Positions 16,227 to 25,005 are shown, counted from the stretch's first letter. The stretch: DNA of 64,000 nt from Pseudomonadales bacterium (GCA_022825945.1 JAJDVS010000066.1:36613-100612), one strand, 5' to 3'. Notes: generated by a model not told the origin, from the sequence alone. A program made the numbers and translations.

Positions 16227-16838
16227 TTAGATTTGCTCTGGCCAGAAATAGAAAATGGGGCAAAGCCAATAATTCTTAGGGTCTTGTTCGGCAGAATAGC
16301 GATCTTCCGACAAGTCGATATTCCATCTACCCTTGAACCCTTCTCTCGCGCAGATTCCGGCAATAATGGCATCTCTTTCATGTTCGTTTCGCCAACAATT
16401 TTCTTGGATACTGTATTCATTAGCAAACCTACTCCAATCATCAGAATAGAATGCCTTAAGCATAGCTTTCGGATGAGCCTCAGTGACGTTTGGACATACT
16501 TTACGAACATGATATGCGAGTAACGCACCACCGACCAATACAGCGCCTCTCAGAGAATTCACTGATTGCACAGTACCCGAAGGAATACCATAAGCATCTC
16601 TCAGCCGCTGATCAACTTTTCGCCCTCCCCCTTTGCTTCCACACCACCACATAGGCGCATCTATGCCGAGACCAGCTGGAGCCCCCTCAATTAGCATAAT
16701 CTTCTTAACTGCCTCATCTACGGAAGAAACAGTCACGCACTCAATCTCAGAAGATTCCTCATGGAAGAATGCAATGCCGAAACTATTTTCTCCTCCGGGA
16801 TCGGCGCCAATCCAGATTTTGCCTGAATTCTTGCTCAT
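16227..16838 (-). CDS. DUF429-like RNase H-fold protein
   Basis: The 203-residue protein has the spaced acidic motifs of DUF429-type predicted nucleases. Asp13 is in IWIGADPGG, Asp60 in GLGIDAPMWW, Glu120 in NVTEAHPKA and Asp156 in ERDAIIAGI. This pattern suggests an RNase H-like active site, but activity has not been shown from sequence. It is the last gene of the island operon: it starts 31 bases after the restriction endonuclease stop on the same strand. Placement there suggests a DNA-processing or defence-accessory role. AT-rich composition like its neighbours. The family assignment is from motif recall and should be searched. Confidence 0.7.
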   Translation of the reverse strand: MSKNSGKIWIGADPGGENSFGIAFFHEESSEIECVTVSSVDEAVKKIMLIEGAPAGLGIDAPMWWCGSKGGGRKVDQRLRDAYGIPSGTVQSVNSLRGAVLVGGALLAYHVRKVCPNVTEAHPKAMLKAFYSDDWSRFANEYSIQENCWRNEHERDAIIAGICAREGFKGRWNIDLSEDRYSAEQDPKNYWLCPIFYFWPEQI

Positions 16839-16869
16839 TCATGGCTCCCACGATTTCCAGACTCTTTAA

Positions 16870-17736
16870 TTATTCGGCCGTCTCAAGTTCGTTTTGAGAC
16901 AACTCATCCAGAAAGAGCTTGAAGAGCTGTTCCACATCACGCCTTACCGCTGATGTCGAAAAATGTAATTGAAGGTCAGATATGATCCTGCCTTTATCTC
17001 GCGAATCCATCATGTCTGGATCTCTCCATGCCCACTCCCGTCCTGGATGCAAGGTGTCCCATGGCGAGCGCTTGTTTGATCGCGTCGAAGGTGAATCTCC
17101 GTGTTTGCCGACCCCATAACAGATACCTGTCTCGTTGTTCCAGATGGGTTTGAAAAAATCAATCAAGAACATTTCAGCAGCGTCCTGCCATCCGGTTTGA
17201 ACAACAAGGAATCGGCAATCGAAATCTTCCAGATTAAGCGAATCGCTGACTTTGCTAATGGAACGGAGATGATCCTTCAAGCGCCTTGAAACTCCGTCTC
17301 CCTGCTCAAGCGGGTTGCGGGCCGTATCTTGGGCGGGATTCGCTTTTCCGACATAGATAGGGGTTTCCGAGCCGGAAATTGGGCGATACGGCGCAAAATT
17401 CCCGTTGTAATACAGCGCGTACACTCCCGAACCATGAAATCGCTTTACTGCGGCCAACGAAATTCTCGGTTGAGCGATCAATGCCAATGCGACAAATCTG
17501 CCAACAACTGATGGATCTCCCGGATCGAATACAAATCGTGGCCATTCAATGGGGTCCAATTCTCTGGACAGGCGCTCGGCTCGTCCTACGAATGATCGTA
17601 ACTTGACGTCTAGCTTGAGGCGGGTTAATTCTGATGCCTCGCTTCCCTGTGCGATCTGGTTGAGCGCTTCCAGCTTTTCGTCGAGGTCATTGATTGCCTG
17701 CTTCGTAGCTTCCCTGGCTTCCTTGTTTGTACTCAT
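16870..17736 (-). CDS. Type II restriction endonuclease, Eco29kI-like, GIY-YIG fold
   Basis: The 288-residue protein keeps the full set of GIY-YIG catalytic positions known from Eco29kI: Tyr106 in GVYALYY, Tyr128 in PIYVGKA, Arg152 and His156 in RRLKDHL, Glu188 in AAEMFLI and Asn200 in KPIWNN. Arg-to-His (4) and Glu-to-Asn (12) spacing equal those of Eco29kI as I recall them. Eco29kI cuts CCGCGG, so that is the first site to test, but specificity cannot be read here. It is longer than Eco29kI (214 residues), with an N-terminal helical region of about 90 residues and a C-terminal extension. The ATG at 17736 overlaps the methyltransferase stop by four bases, so nuclease translation depends on prior methyltransferase translation. 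An extended start at 17841 lies inside the methyltransferase gene and is less likely. Confidence 0.88.
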   Translation of the reverse strand: MSTNKEAREATKQAINDLDEKLEALNQIAQGSEASELTRLKLDVKLRSFVGRAERLSRELDPIEWPRFVFDPGDPSVVGRFVALALIAQPRISLAAVKRFHGSGVYALYYNGNFAPYRPISGSETPIYVGKANPAQDTARNPLEQGDGVSRRLKDHLRSISKVSDSLNLEDFDCRFLVVQTGWQDAAEMFLIDFFKPIWNNETGICYGVGKHGDSPSTRSNKRSPWDTLHPGREWAWRDPDMMDSRDKGRIISDLQLHFSTSAVRRDVEQLFKLFLDELSQNELETAE

Positions 17737-18905
17737 CGTGTGTTCTTTCCATGCTCCAAATGAACTCGAATACTGTTTGCCACAACTTCGGCAAGTACCA
17801 CAGGGACAGCATTGCCGAGTTGACGCATACTTTCCGTCCATGTGCCATGAAATACATAGTCGTCGGGAAAGGTCTGCAGGCGGGCGCTTTCGCGTATTGA
17901 GAAGTATCGCAGACTGCCGTCCATCCGCCTCAGCATATTTTCTCCGCCCGGCACACCATGATCACCCGCCTTAAGCGTTTTCGCTGGTTCATCATGAGGG
18001 CTTCCGGTATGACCCGGATAGCTGCGTGCGCCGGGCTGGAATCCATGATTAAAGTGACAACTTGCGGCCTTTGGCTCGATCTCTGGGTCGGGCAAATCCG
18101 CCAATGCTTGCCGGACTGTCCGCCACGGCTTGAAGTTGGGCCGTTCGCGCAGTCGCCGTGCAAACTTCTCCGCCCGCTCCGCTACATCGCTATTGGGTTT
18201 CTTGACTTCCATTGATTTCCAATAGCTTCCAGATCGCCATTGATCCCATAGGAGCGCATCCCGTGAATGGGTCGGTGTCGGAAAGCTCCATTCGATTCCG
18301 AGATCGCTGCGAAATCCGACTATGAAGATTCGTTCCCGACGCTGGGGAACCCCAAAGTCTGCAGCATTCAGAATTCGCGTAACTACCCGATAAGTGGGGT
18401 TGCCACCCTGTCCGTCAGTATGGTGGCGCTCAAGTCGCGCAAGGTGTTCAGTCCATAACTCTCCGAGTTTACTTACAAAATCTGGATATGCCAATTGAAG
18501 GCGCATGTATTCGAAATAATTTGCGAACGCAGGTCGAGTCAACCCCTTGACATTCTCCAGCAGAAAAGCTCGCGGCTTCAGTTCGCGCACGGCGCGGATT
18601 GCCTCGGGAAACATGTCCCGCTTGTCCAGAATCCCCTTGTGCTTACCACCCAGCGAAAAGGGTTGGCATGGTGGGCCGCCGGAAACCATATCAATTTCAC
18701 CATTGATTTCCCGGTAATCGACATCTCGCACGTCTCCTTGCACGAGCGGCCATTCAGCCAGAGGCTTCAGCCCTCTTTCCTTGTTTTCTCGAATGGTGTC
18801 GCAGCAGTAACGGTCACGCTCCAGAACGACCGCCGCTTCGAAGCCCGCACGGCTCACGCCTATCCCCAAGCCTCCCGCGCCAGCAAACAATTCAACTGTT
18901 CGCAT
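17733..18905 (-). CDS. DNA (cytosine-5) methyltransferase
   Basis: This 390-residue enzyme has the ordered C5-methyltransferase motifs. Motif I is ELFAGAGGLG at residues 5-14, and motif IV is GGPPCQPFS with catalytic Cys80. Motif VI is LENVKG near 117, motif VIII is QRRERIFIVGF near 188, and motif X is QLGNAVPVVLAEVVANSI near the C-terminus. The variable target-recognition region lies between VIII and X, about residues 200-330. It is the protective partner of the GIY-YIG nuclease downstream. ATG 18905 is preferred because AGGGGTCAGGA precedes it; a GTG at 18932 would add nine residues. About 135 bases separate it from the Vsr stop upstream on the same strand. Confidence 0.95.
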   Translation of the reverse strand: MRTVELFAGAGGLGIGVSRAGFEAAVVLERDRYCCDTIRENKERGLKPLAEWPLVQGDVRDVDYREINGEIDMVSGGPPCQPFSLGGKHKGILDKRDMFPEAIRAVRELKPRAFLLENVKGLTRPAFANYFEYMRLQLAYPDFVSKLGELWTEHLARLERHHTDGQGGNPTYRVVTRILNAADFGVPQRRERIFIVGFRSDLGIEWSFPTPTHSRDALLWDQWRSGSYWKSMEVKKPNSDVAERAEKFARRLRERPNFKPWRTVRQALADLPDPEIEPKAASCHFNHGFQPGARSYPGHTGSPHDEPAKTLKAGDHGVPGGENMLRRMDGSLRYFSIRESARLQTFPDDYVFHGTWTESMRQLGNAVPVVLAEVVANSIRVHLEHGKNTR

Positions 18906-19040
18906 ATCCTGACCCCTAAGTCGGGTTGCCACATCTACGCCTTAAAATCCTTTGGCGACATTGAGATGTCACCAAAAAGGCATTCAGTGGCAAATATAGC
19001 GCACTATGGGCCGAAAAACACAATATCTAGTGGCGCATCA

Positions 19041-19472
19041 TCAATTCTCGGCCGGGATTGGGCCGAGGAACCACTTGATTCTGGACTTGATCTCTTCCGG
19101 TTCACGGGCTTCGCATTCCCAGATTTCGAGCACTTCCCAGCCGAGGTCAGTGAGTTTCGCCTTGTTTTCACGGTCCCGGCGGCGGTTGCCTTCGAGCTTG
19201 GGCCGCCAAAATTCCTGTCGCGACTTGGGCATGCGGGCGTTTTTGCAATCCGGATCGGAATGCCAGTGCCAGAAGCAGCCGTGGACAAACAGAACCTTTT
19301 TTCGGCCAGGAAAAACAAGGTCGGGTTTGCCGGGAAGGTCCTTCCTGTGAAGCCGGAAACGGTAGCCCATGCGGTGCACGAGGCTACGGACCAGCAATTC
19401 AACCTTGCTGTTTTTGGAGCGGATGCCGCTCATCAGCTCGCTGCGCCGCTCCTTCGATATTGTGTCGGCCAT
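19041..19472 (-). CDS. vsr: Very short patch repair endonuclease Vsr
   Basis: Vsr nicks 5' of the T in T:G mismatches created when 5-methylcytosine deaminates, protecting methylated sites from mutation. The 143-residue product carries the family landmarks: KERRSELMSGIRSKNSKVE at residues 7-25 with metal-site Glu25, GKPDLVF with catalytic Asp51, and FVHGCFWHWH with His69. It is the first gene of the minus-strand vsr/methyltransferase/nuclease/DUF429 cluster, consistent with the C5-methyltransferase that follows. GGGA lies just before the ATG. Upstream is a spacer with a degenerate palindromic repeat. Confidence 0.95.
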   Translation of the reverse strand: MADTISKERRSELMSGIRSKNSKVELLVRSLVHRMGYRFRLHRKDLPGKPDLVFPGRKKVLFVHGCFWHWHSDPDCKNARMPKSRQEFWRPKLEGNRRRDRENKAKLTDLGWEVLEIWECEAREPEEIKSRIKWFLGPIPAEN

Positions 19473-19534
19473 GTTCCCAGCCGTTTGTTGATTGTGTGTT
19501 GTGTTTTTGTGCGGGTATTGCTCTGCCTGTTTCC

Positions 19535-19591
19535 GTCATCCTGCGCACAGTCGCGAATTCTCGCAGAAAACGGCGCTGCGCGCAGAAAGAA
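19535..19591. repeat. Degenerate family B palindromic repeat at island edge
   Basis: GTCATCCTGCGCACAGTCGC, then TCTCGCAGAA and GCGCGCAGAAAG, resemble a decayed family B unit. It sits between vsr and the transposase remnant and may mark the edge of imported DNA. Confidence 0.4.
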
Positions 19592-19621
19592 GTTGGAAAA
19601 CGCACAACTTGAGTCGACGTA

Positions 19622-20842
19622 GGCTGGTGGAGCGTTCATCGGGCGCGCAGGTTGAAAAACTCCAGCGGCGTTTTGGTTTGTCGAAGGTGGTGCTGGTGGG
19701 CGACCGGGGCATGTTGACCGAGGCGCGCATTCGGGAAGAGGTGAAGCCGGCGGGGCTGGACTGGATTGGGGCCTTGCGGGGTTCTGCGATCCGGTCCCTG
19801 GTCGAGTCGGGCGCGGTGCAACTGTCGCTGTTCGATGAAAAGGATTTGATCGAGGTGCGCAGCGATGTCTATCCCGGCGAGCGGCTCATGGTCTGCCGCA
19901 ACCCGCTGCTGGCGGAGGAACGGGCGCGCAAGCGCGGGGAACTGCTTGTGGCCACCGAACAGTTGCTCGCCCCCATCGGGGAGGCGACGCGGCGGGAAAA
20001 GCGTCGCCTGCGGGGCGCGGAGAGGATTGGGGAAAGGGTGGGCCACCACATCGGCAAATTCAAGGTGGCCAAGCATTTTGAGTGGTGGATCGATGCCGGA
20101 GGCGCCCTCCGGTATCGCAGGGATGCCGCCTCCATCGCCGCCGAGGCGGCGTTGGACGGGTTGTACGTCATCCGCGCCAGCGTGCCGGACAGCGAGCTTG
20201 ACGCGCGGGCCACGGTATCCGCATACCAGCGGTTGAGCGCGGTGGAGCGGGCTTTCCGCAGCCTGAAGACGGTTGACCTGCGGGTGCGTCCGGTGTTCCA
20301 CCGCACCGAAGGGCGGGTCCGCGCCCACGTGCTGCTGTGCATGTTGGCCTATTATGTCGAATGGCACATGCGCCAGCGCTTGGCGCCGCTGCTGTTTGAC
20401 GACGGGCATCCCGGCGGGGCGGGGCGCGAATCGGTGGTGGCGTCGGCGCGGCCATCGGCGTCCGCGATGGACAAGGCCAAGCGCAAGCGCAACGCCGATG
20501 GCGACCCGGTGCGGAGTTTCCGTTCCCTGCTTGCCGATCTGGCGACGATTGCCAGGAATACCGTGGTGGCCGGATCGTCCGGGGCGGAACCTTTCGAGAT
20601 GCTCACGCGTCCCACTCCCTTGCAACGCAAAGCCTTCGAGCTGCTTGGCGTCCGGCTGTAGCGTTCCCAGTAAACAACGGCTGGATTTAAATCAATATCA
20701 AGAAAAACAACAGCTTGGAAACCAATGGCTCTGGAAGTTCCGGCTAGGCAGGAAGCACTGCTTCGAGCGCAGCCAAAACAACGCCAAGCTGCGCTTGGCG
20801 GCTGGACCGTACTTACGGCGTCCGATCAACGCTCCACCAGCC
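19622..20842 (+). mobile_element. IS1634-like insertion sequence, internally deleted, both ends retained
   Basis: A 25-bp inverted repeat with two mismatches bounds the element. The left end starts GGCTGGTGGAGCGTT at 19622, and the right end is its reverse complement ending at 20842; the first 15 bases are identical. The remaining transposase begins right after the left repeat, so the segment that would hold the promoter and the N-terminal half is missing. A perfect hairpin CGCCAAGC/GCTTGGCG (20782-20800) lies near the right end. No flanking target duplication is visible (flanks GACGTA and AGCGGG). Confidence 0.65.
19640..20661 (+). pseudogene. Transposase remnant, IS1634 family (C-terminal part)
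   Basis: About 340 residues of a DDE transposase remain. AQVEKLQRRFGLSKVVLVGD RGML holds the second catalytic Asp, and SAVERAFRSLKTVDLRVRPV holds the catalytic Glu, followed by RVRAHVLLCMLAYYVEWHMR. The N-terminal region with the first Asp is missing, since family members are about 550 residues. The frame is open through the left inverted repeat, but upstream codons are unrelated sequence from the vsr spacer. It cannot encode an active transposase. Its presence next to the restriction island is compatible with mobile acquisition of that island, though it does not prove it. Confidence 0.85.
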
Positions 20843-20873
20843 AGCGGGGACGGATCGAAGCCACAGAGCGCCG

Positions 20874-21884
20874 CTAGAACCGCACCACCATTTTGCCGAA
20901 GTTTTCGCCTGAGAACAGGGCGAGGAAGGCGTCTACCGCGTTTTCCACGCCTTCATAGACGGTTTCCCGGGTACGGATCTTGCCGTCGATGATCCATTGG
21001 CTCATGTCTTTTTCGAAGTCCGGGCGCATGTCTTCGTGGTCGGAGATGATGAAGCCCTGGATACGCAGTTTCTTGCCGACGATGTACATGAGGTTGTTGG
21101 GGCCGGGGACGGGTTCGGAGTTGTTGTAGCCGGAAATCATGCCGCAGGCGACGATGCGGCCGAATGGGTTCATGACATTGATGGCGGCCTGAAGATGGTC
21201 GCCGCCGACGTTTTCGAAGTAGACGTCGACGCCATCGGGCGCCGCGGCATGCAGCACCCGGGTCAGGCTGCCGCAGTTGCGGTAGTTGATGGTGGCGTCC
21301 ACGCCGCATTCATCCCTGAGCCACTCGGCCTTGGCGTCGCTGCCGACGCTGCCCACCACCCGGCAGCCCTGCTGTTTGGCGATCTGGCAGACATTGGCGC
21401 CCACCGCTCCGGATGCCGCGGAGACGAACACCGTCTCGCCCTCCTTCGGCTCGCCGAATTTGCGCAGGCCCACGTAGGCCGTCATTCCCGGCATGCCCAG
21501 AGCGCCGAGATAGAGCGAGATTCGTTCGCGGTCGAAAGGCTCAAGTCGCTGCAGGTGGGAAGCCCTGGCCACGAACCGGTCCTGCCAGGCGGCGAAATTG
21601 AGGACGATGTCTCCCGGCTTCAGGCTCGGGTCCCTGGATTCCACCACCTCGCCCACGGCCCCGCCGTACATGGGAGCATTGAGTTGAAACGGCGCGGCGT
21701 ACACGGCGTCGGCGCGCATGCGACCGCGCATGTAGGGATCAACCGACATATAGCGGTTTTCCACCAGGGCCTCGCCCTCGCCGGGCGCGGGCAGGTCCAC
21801 TTCCACAAGCCGGAAGTGTTCGTGGCCCGGCATGCCGGCGGGTCGTTCAATCAGGTGAATCTGTTTTGCGGTGCGGGAAGTCAT
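20874..21884 (-). CDS. NADP-dependent oxidoreductase, CurA/leukotriene B4 dehydrogenase type
   Basis: The 336-residue enzyme belongs to the zinc-free medium-chain dehydrogenases. YMSVDPYMRGRM near residue 45 is the family hallmark, GALGMPGMTAYVGL near 126, and the NADP loop SAASGAVGANVCQIAKQQGC near 154, then VDVYFENVGGDHL near 218. Such enzymes reduce the double bond of enones and similar alpha,beta-unsaturated carbonyls with NADPH. It begins nine bases after the TRAP permease stop on the same strand, so it is probably the last gene of the TAXI-TRAP operon and may act on the imported compound or a derivative. That link is inference. Its 3' end is 31 bases from the IS remnant. Confidence 0.92.
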   Translation of the reverse strand: MTSRTAKQIHLIERPAGMPGHEHFRLVEVDLPAPGEGEALVENRYMSVDPYMRGRMRADAVYAAPFQLNAPMYGGAVGEVVESRDPSLKPGDIVLNFAAWQDRFVARASHLQRLEPFDRERISLYLGALGMPGMTAYVGLRKFGEPKEGETVFVSAASGAVGANVCQIAKQQGCRVVGSVGSDAKAEWLRDECGVDATINYRNCGSLTRVLHAAAPDGVDVYFENVGGDHLQAAINVMNPFGRIVACGMISGYNNSEPVPGPNNLMYIVGKKLRIQGFIISDHEDMRPDFEKDMSQWIIDGKIRTRETVYEGVENAVDAFLALFSGENFGKMVVRF

Positions 21885-21893
21885 GGTTACTCC

Positions 21894-23897
21894 TCAGTGG
21901 GTCGTTTTGGCGAATTGGTGTTGCCAGACGATGACGCCGGCAAGCAGGGCGGCGCCGGCGGCATGAAAATAGATCGGCAGCGGCATCCACATCAGCAGGG
22001 CCGCGCTGAGCGCGAGCAATACGGCGATGATGACATTGATGGGCTTCTCCAGGTGCCATTGCAATAGTCCCGCCAAGGCATACAGCCCCGGGCAGGCCCA
22101 GAGGAATACTTCCAGCCGCTCGGCCCAGCTTCCGGAAATCAGCGGCGAATAGGCGAACAGCACGGGTATCAGATACAGCCCCTTGGCGATTTTCCAACTC
22201 GTGAATCCCGTGGCGATGGGCCGGGTGCCGGCAATGCCCGCAGCGGCGAAGGATACCAGACATACCGGTGGCGTGACATTACTGTCCTGGGATAACCAGA
22301 ATATGATCAGATGGGCACTGAGCAGCATGCCCATGAGGAGTTCCGCCGGCAGCATTTCGGCGCGGATCAATTGCTTCATTTCCAATGGCATCTGTTGCAG
22401 GGCGAGCGCCGCGTCGCTGCCGAACAGGCCGATGGTGGCGGCCACGTTGGAAGGCAGGTCGGCGGCCCGCAAGGCTTCCAGCAGTTGCGACTGGCTGATC
22501 AGGTCGAAGATCAGCGGCGCCGAAAGCGTGGCCAGAACGATGTAAGAGGCGGTCACCGGCAGTCCCATGCCGAGCACCAGGGAGGCGAGGGCCACCAGCA
22601 ACAGGGTGATCAGCAGCGAACCGCCGGCCCAATCGGCGATCATCAGCGAAAAGGCGTTGCCGACCCCCGTGGTGGTGACCACATTGATGACGATGCCCAC
22701 CGCCACCAGCAGCAGGGCCGTGGAAACCATGGTTTTCACCCCATTGACCACGGCGTCGAAGATGTCGCTGAGCCCCATGGGGCGCGGCGAAATCCACGAG
22801 GCCGCAATCACGCTGAGGATGGCGAAAGCGGCCGAAGTCGTGGGGGTGCGCCCGCTGACCAGAAAAGCCACCAGGGTGACGATGGGAATGATGAAATGCC
22901 AGCCTTCCCGCAGCACCGCGGAAACCTTTTCGGCGTCGGCGGCAAGCTGCGGCGCGAGCCCCAGCCGTTTCGCCTCGATGCGGATAAAGAAAGATACGGT
23001 CAGAAAATACAGCACCGCGGGCAGCATGGAGGCGCCGATTACCGTGAGATAGGGAATCTGGGTATAGCTGGCCAGCACAAAGGCGCCGGCCCCCATCACC
23101 GGCGGCATCAGCGCGCCGCCGGTGGAAGAAGCCGCCTCGACCCCTGCGGCAAAGCGCGGCTGAAAACCCGATTTGCGCATCATGGGAATCGTGATGACTC
23201 CGGTGGAAACCGTATTCGCCACCGCCGAACCCGACACCGAGCCCATCAGCCCGGAACCCACCACCGCCACAAGCCCCGCCCCGCCGGTAAAACGCCCCGC
23301 CAGGCACTGGGCCAGCCGCACGATGAAATCCCCGGCGCCGGACTTGAGCAGGAAGGAGCCGAAGATGATGAACATGAATACGAAGGTGGAAGAAATCTGC
23401 GCGGTCAGCCCGAACATGCCTTCGCTGGTGAAATAGCTGCGATAGAGCACGGTTTCCAGGTTGAGACCGGGAAAGGCGAATACCCCGCCGATGTAGCGCC
23501 CGAGGAAGAGGATGTAGGAAAGGCTGACGGCGATCAGGACCGGCATGAACCAGCCCGTGGTGCGGCGGGTAAACTCGATGGCCAGGGCGATGGCGATCAA
23601 TGCGAACGCAAAATCGCCAAGGATGAATTCAGTCTCCCGGGCGTATAGCGCGTTCTCGAACAGGATGAGATAAGCAGCTACGGACACCGCAAGCAGCGCC
23701 AGGCCGATATTGGCCCAATAAGCCGGCGAGCGTCGCGTCAGCCCCGGAGCTTCATTGCCGAGCAGGGCGCAGATGGCGACAAAACCGCCAAAATGAATCG
23801 CCGACAGCCACAGTTCGGAAATGCTTGCGAACACATTGCAATAGATATGGAACAGGGCGAAAGCGAAGGCGGCCCAGCGCAGTGGAGTGGAATTCAT
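21894..23897 (-). CDS. TRAP transporter fused permease (4TM/12TM, TAXI type)
   Basis: The 667-residue protein is highly hydrophobic, with about 16 predicted membrane segments. It combines the small DctQ-like and large DctM-like parts in one chain, as TAXI-TRAP systems do. Typical DctM-like sequence includes SGSAVANTVSTGVITIPMM, GVEAASSTGGALMPPVMGAG and LGMGLPVTASYIVLATLSAP. It takes solute from the periplasmic TAXI protein and imports it with a sodium or proton gradient. Its ATG overlaps the TAXI gene stop by four bases. The transported compound is unknown; characterised TAXI systems handle dicarboxylates or glutamate-like acids. Confidence 0.95.
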   Translation of the reverse strand: MNSTPLRWAAFAFALFHIYCNVFASISELWLSAIHFGGFVAICALLGNEAPGLTRRSPAYWANIGLALLAVSVAAYLILFENALYARETEFILGDFAFALIAIALAIEFTRRTTGWFMPVLIAVSLSYILFLGRYIGGVFAFPGLNLETVLYRSYFTSEGMFGLTAQISSTFVFMFIIFGSFLLKSGAGDFIVRLAQCLAGRFTGGAGLVAVVGSGLMGSVSGSAVANTVSTGVITIPMMRKSGFQPRFAAGVEAASSTGGALMPPVMGAGAFVLASYTQIPYLTVIGASMLPAVLYFLTVSFFIRIEAKRLGLAPQLAADAEKVSAVLREGWHFIIPIVTLVAFLVSGRTPTTSAAFAILSVIAASWISPRPMGLSDIFDAVVNGVKTMVSTALLLVAVGIVINVVTTTGVGNAFSLMIADWAGGSLLITLLLVALASLVLGMGLPVTASYIVLATLSAPLIFDLISQSQLLEALRAADLPSNVAATIGLFGSDAALALQQMPLEMKQLIRAEMLPAELLMGMLLSAHLIIFWLSQDSNVTPPVCLVSFAAAGIAGTRPIATGFTSWKIAKGLYLIPVLFAYSPLISGSWAERLEVFLWACPGLYALAGLLQWHLEKPINVIIAVLLALSAALLMWMPLPIYFHAAGAALLAGVIVWQHQFAKTTH

Positions 23898-24985
23898 GGG
23901 TTGGCGTCAGGCTCCTTGCCGGGACCGGGTGCCGCCATGGCGGAGGGTTCTTCCAGCAGCAACCTCTCCGGAATTTCCAGGCCCACCTCCCGGTAGTAGC
24001 GCAGGGCGCCGGCGTGCAGCGGGGCGCCGAGGCCGGCGATGGCGATTTCGGGCCTCATGTCCCGGGTGGCGCCATGGATTTCCTGCAGGGTGGCGAGGTT
24101 TTCCCAGATTACCCGGGTGATGTGATACACCGCCGCTTCGGGAATATCGACCCGGGTCACCAGCACATTGGGCGAGGCCACCGTGCGCACGGACTCGGTC
24201 TGATTGGGATAGGTCAGCGGCGGAAAATCGTACCAGTCCCACAGGGGATAGCGCGCATTGATCTGGTCCAGGGCCTGCTGGGACCAGTTCAGAATCCGCA
24301 TGCGCTCGCCCATGATGGCGTAGGCCTGGGTGATGGAACTTACCGGCGCGCCGGCGGGAATGTTCATGCCGACGATATTGCCGTCCTGGATGGCGCCCAC
24401 GGTGGGGCCGTAGCCCATGTAGCCCAGGGTGAACCTGTTCTCGTAGTCCACGCCCAGGGTTTCCAGAATGAAGCGCCCGGTCTGCTCGGCGCCGGAATTG
24501 CGCGCACCAAGCACGTAGCGTTCCCCGTCGAGATTGTTCAGGTCCATGATGTCGCCGGAGGTCGCGAGTTCGCTCAGCAATACGAAATGCTCGACGTTCT
24601 TCCACAGCGCGCTCACCGAGCGGATATGGCTCTGGGGCTCCCGTACCGGGCCTTCCCCGGCCCAGGACCAGGCGCCGAAAGGCCCCTGCAGAATCGCGAA
24701 CTGGGCCTGGTTGTCCCGCAACAGCTTGAGATTCTCCATGGAGCCGGCGGAGCTGATTGCCGTCAGGGAAACATTTTCGGTTTCGGACAACTCGGCATGG
24801 GCGATGGTGGCGATGGCGACTCCCACGGGATAAAACACGCCGCCGGTGGTGGCGGTGGTGAGCACATAGGGCCGCGCCCGGCTCAACTCGTCGCTGCAGC
24901 CGGTCAAAGCCGCCGCCAATACGGTGATGAGAACTGCGCGTCCGATCAAGAGCGGGCCCTCTTGGTATTTTCTGAAAAACTCCAT
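23894..24985 (-). CDS. TAXI family TRAP transporter solute-binding lipoprotein
   Basis: The 363-residue product has a lipoprotein signal (AVLITVLAAALTGC, acylated Cys near residue 30). The TAXI domain follows: YVLTTATTGGVFYPVGVAIA, then AISSAGSMENLKLLRDNQAQ, FAILQGPFGAW, and a C-terminal AVYHITRVIWENLATLQEIH. It captures the ligand for the fused permease encoded immediately downstream. I use the ATG at 24985, which gives a proper signal peptide; another ATG five bases upstream is in a different frame. The start codon sits inside a perfect 13-bp inverted repeat, and no clear ribosome site is visible, so translation may be controlled by folding. Confidence 0.93.
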   Translation of the reverse strand: MEFFRKYQEGPLLIGRAVLITVLAAALTGCSDELSRARPYVLTTATTGGVFYPVGVAIATIAHAELSETENVSLTAISSAGSMENLKLLRDNQAQFAILQGPFGAWSWAGEGPVREPQSHIRSVSALWKNVEHFVLLSELATSGDIMDLNNLDGERYVLGARNSGAEQTGRFILETLGVDYENRFTLGYMGYGPTVGAIQDGNIVGMNIPAGAPVSSITQAYAIMGERMRILNWSQQALDQINARYPLWDWYDFPPLTYPNQTESVRTVASPNVLVTRVDIPEAAVYHITRVIWENLATLQEIHGATRDMRPEIAIAGLGAPLHAGALRYYREVGLEIPERLLLEEPSAMAAPGPGKEPDANP

Positions 24986-25000
24986 CCATGGAGTTTTTCA
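24973..25000 (-). promoter_or_regulatory. Start-codon hairpin of the TAXI gene
   Basis: TGAAAAACTCCAT (24973-24985) and ATGGAGTTTTTCA (24988-25000) form a perfect 13-bp inverted repeat with a two-base spacer. The TAXI ATG is inside the 3' arm of the transcript hairpin. Unfolding would be needed for initiation. Confidence 0.55.
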
Positions 25001-25005
25001 TTATC

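Noticed and set aside
16870-19472. A controller (C) protein for the restriction operon
   Set aside because: No small HTH protein frame is found upstream of the methyltransferase or nuclease; control by translational overlap seems more likely.
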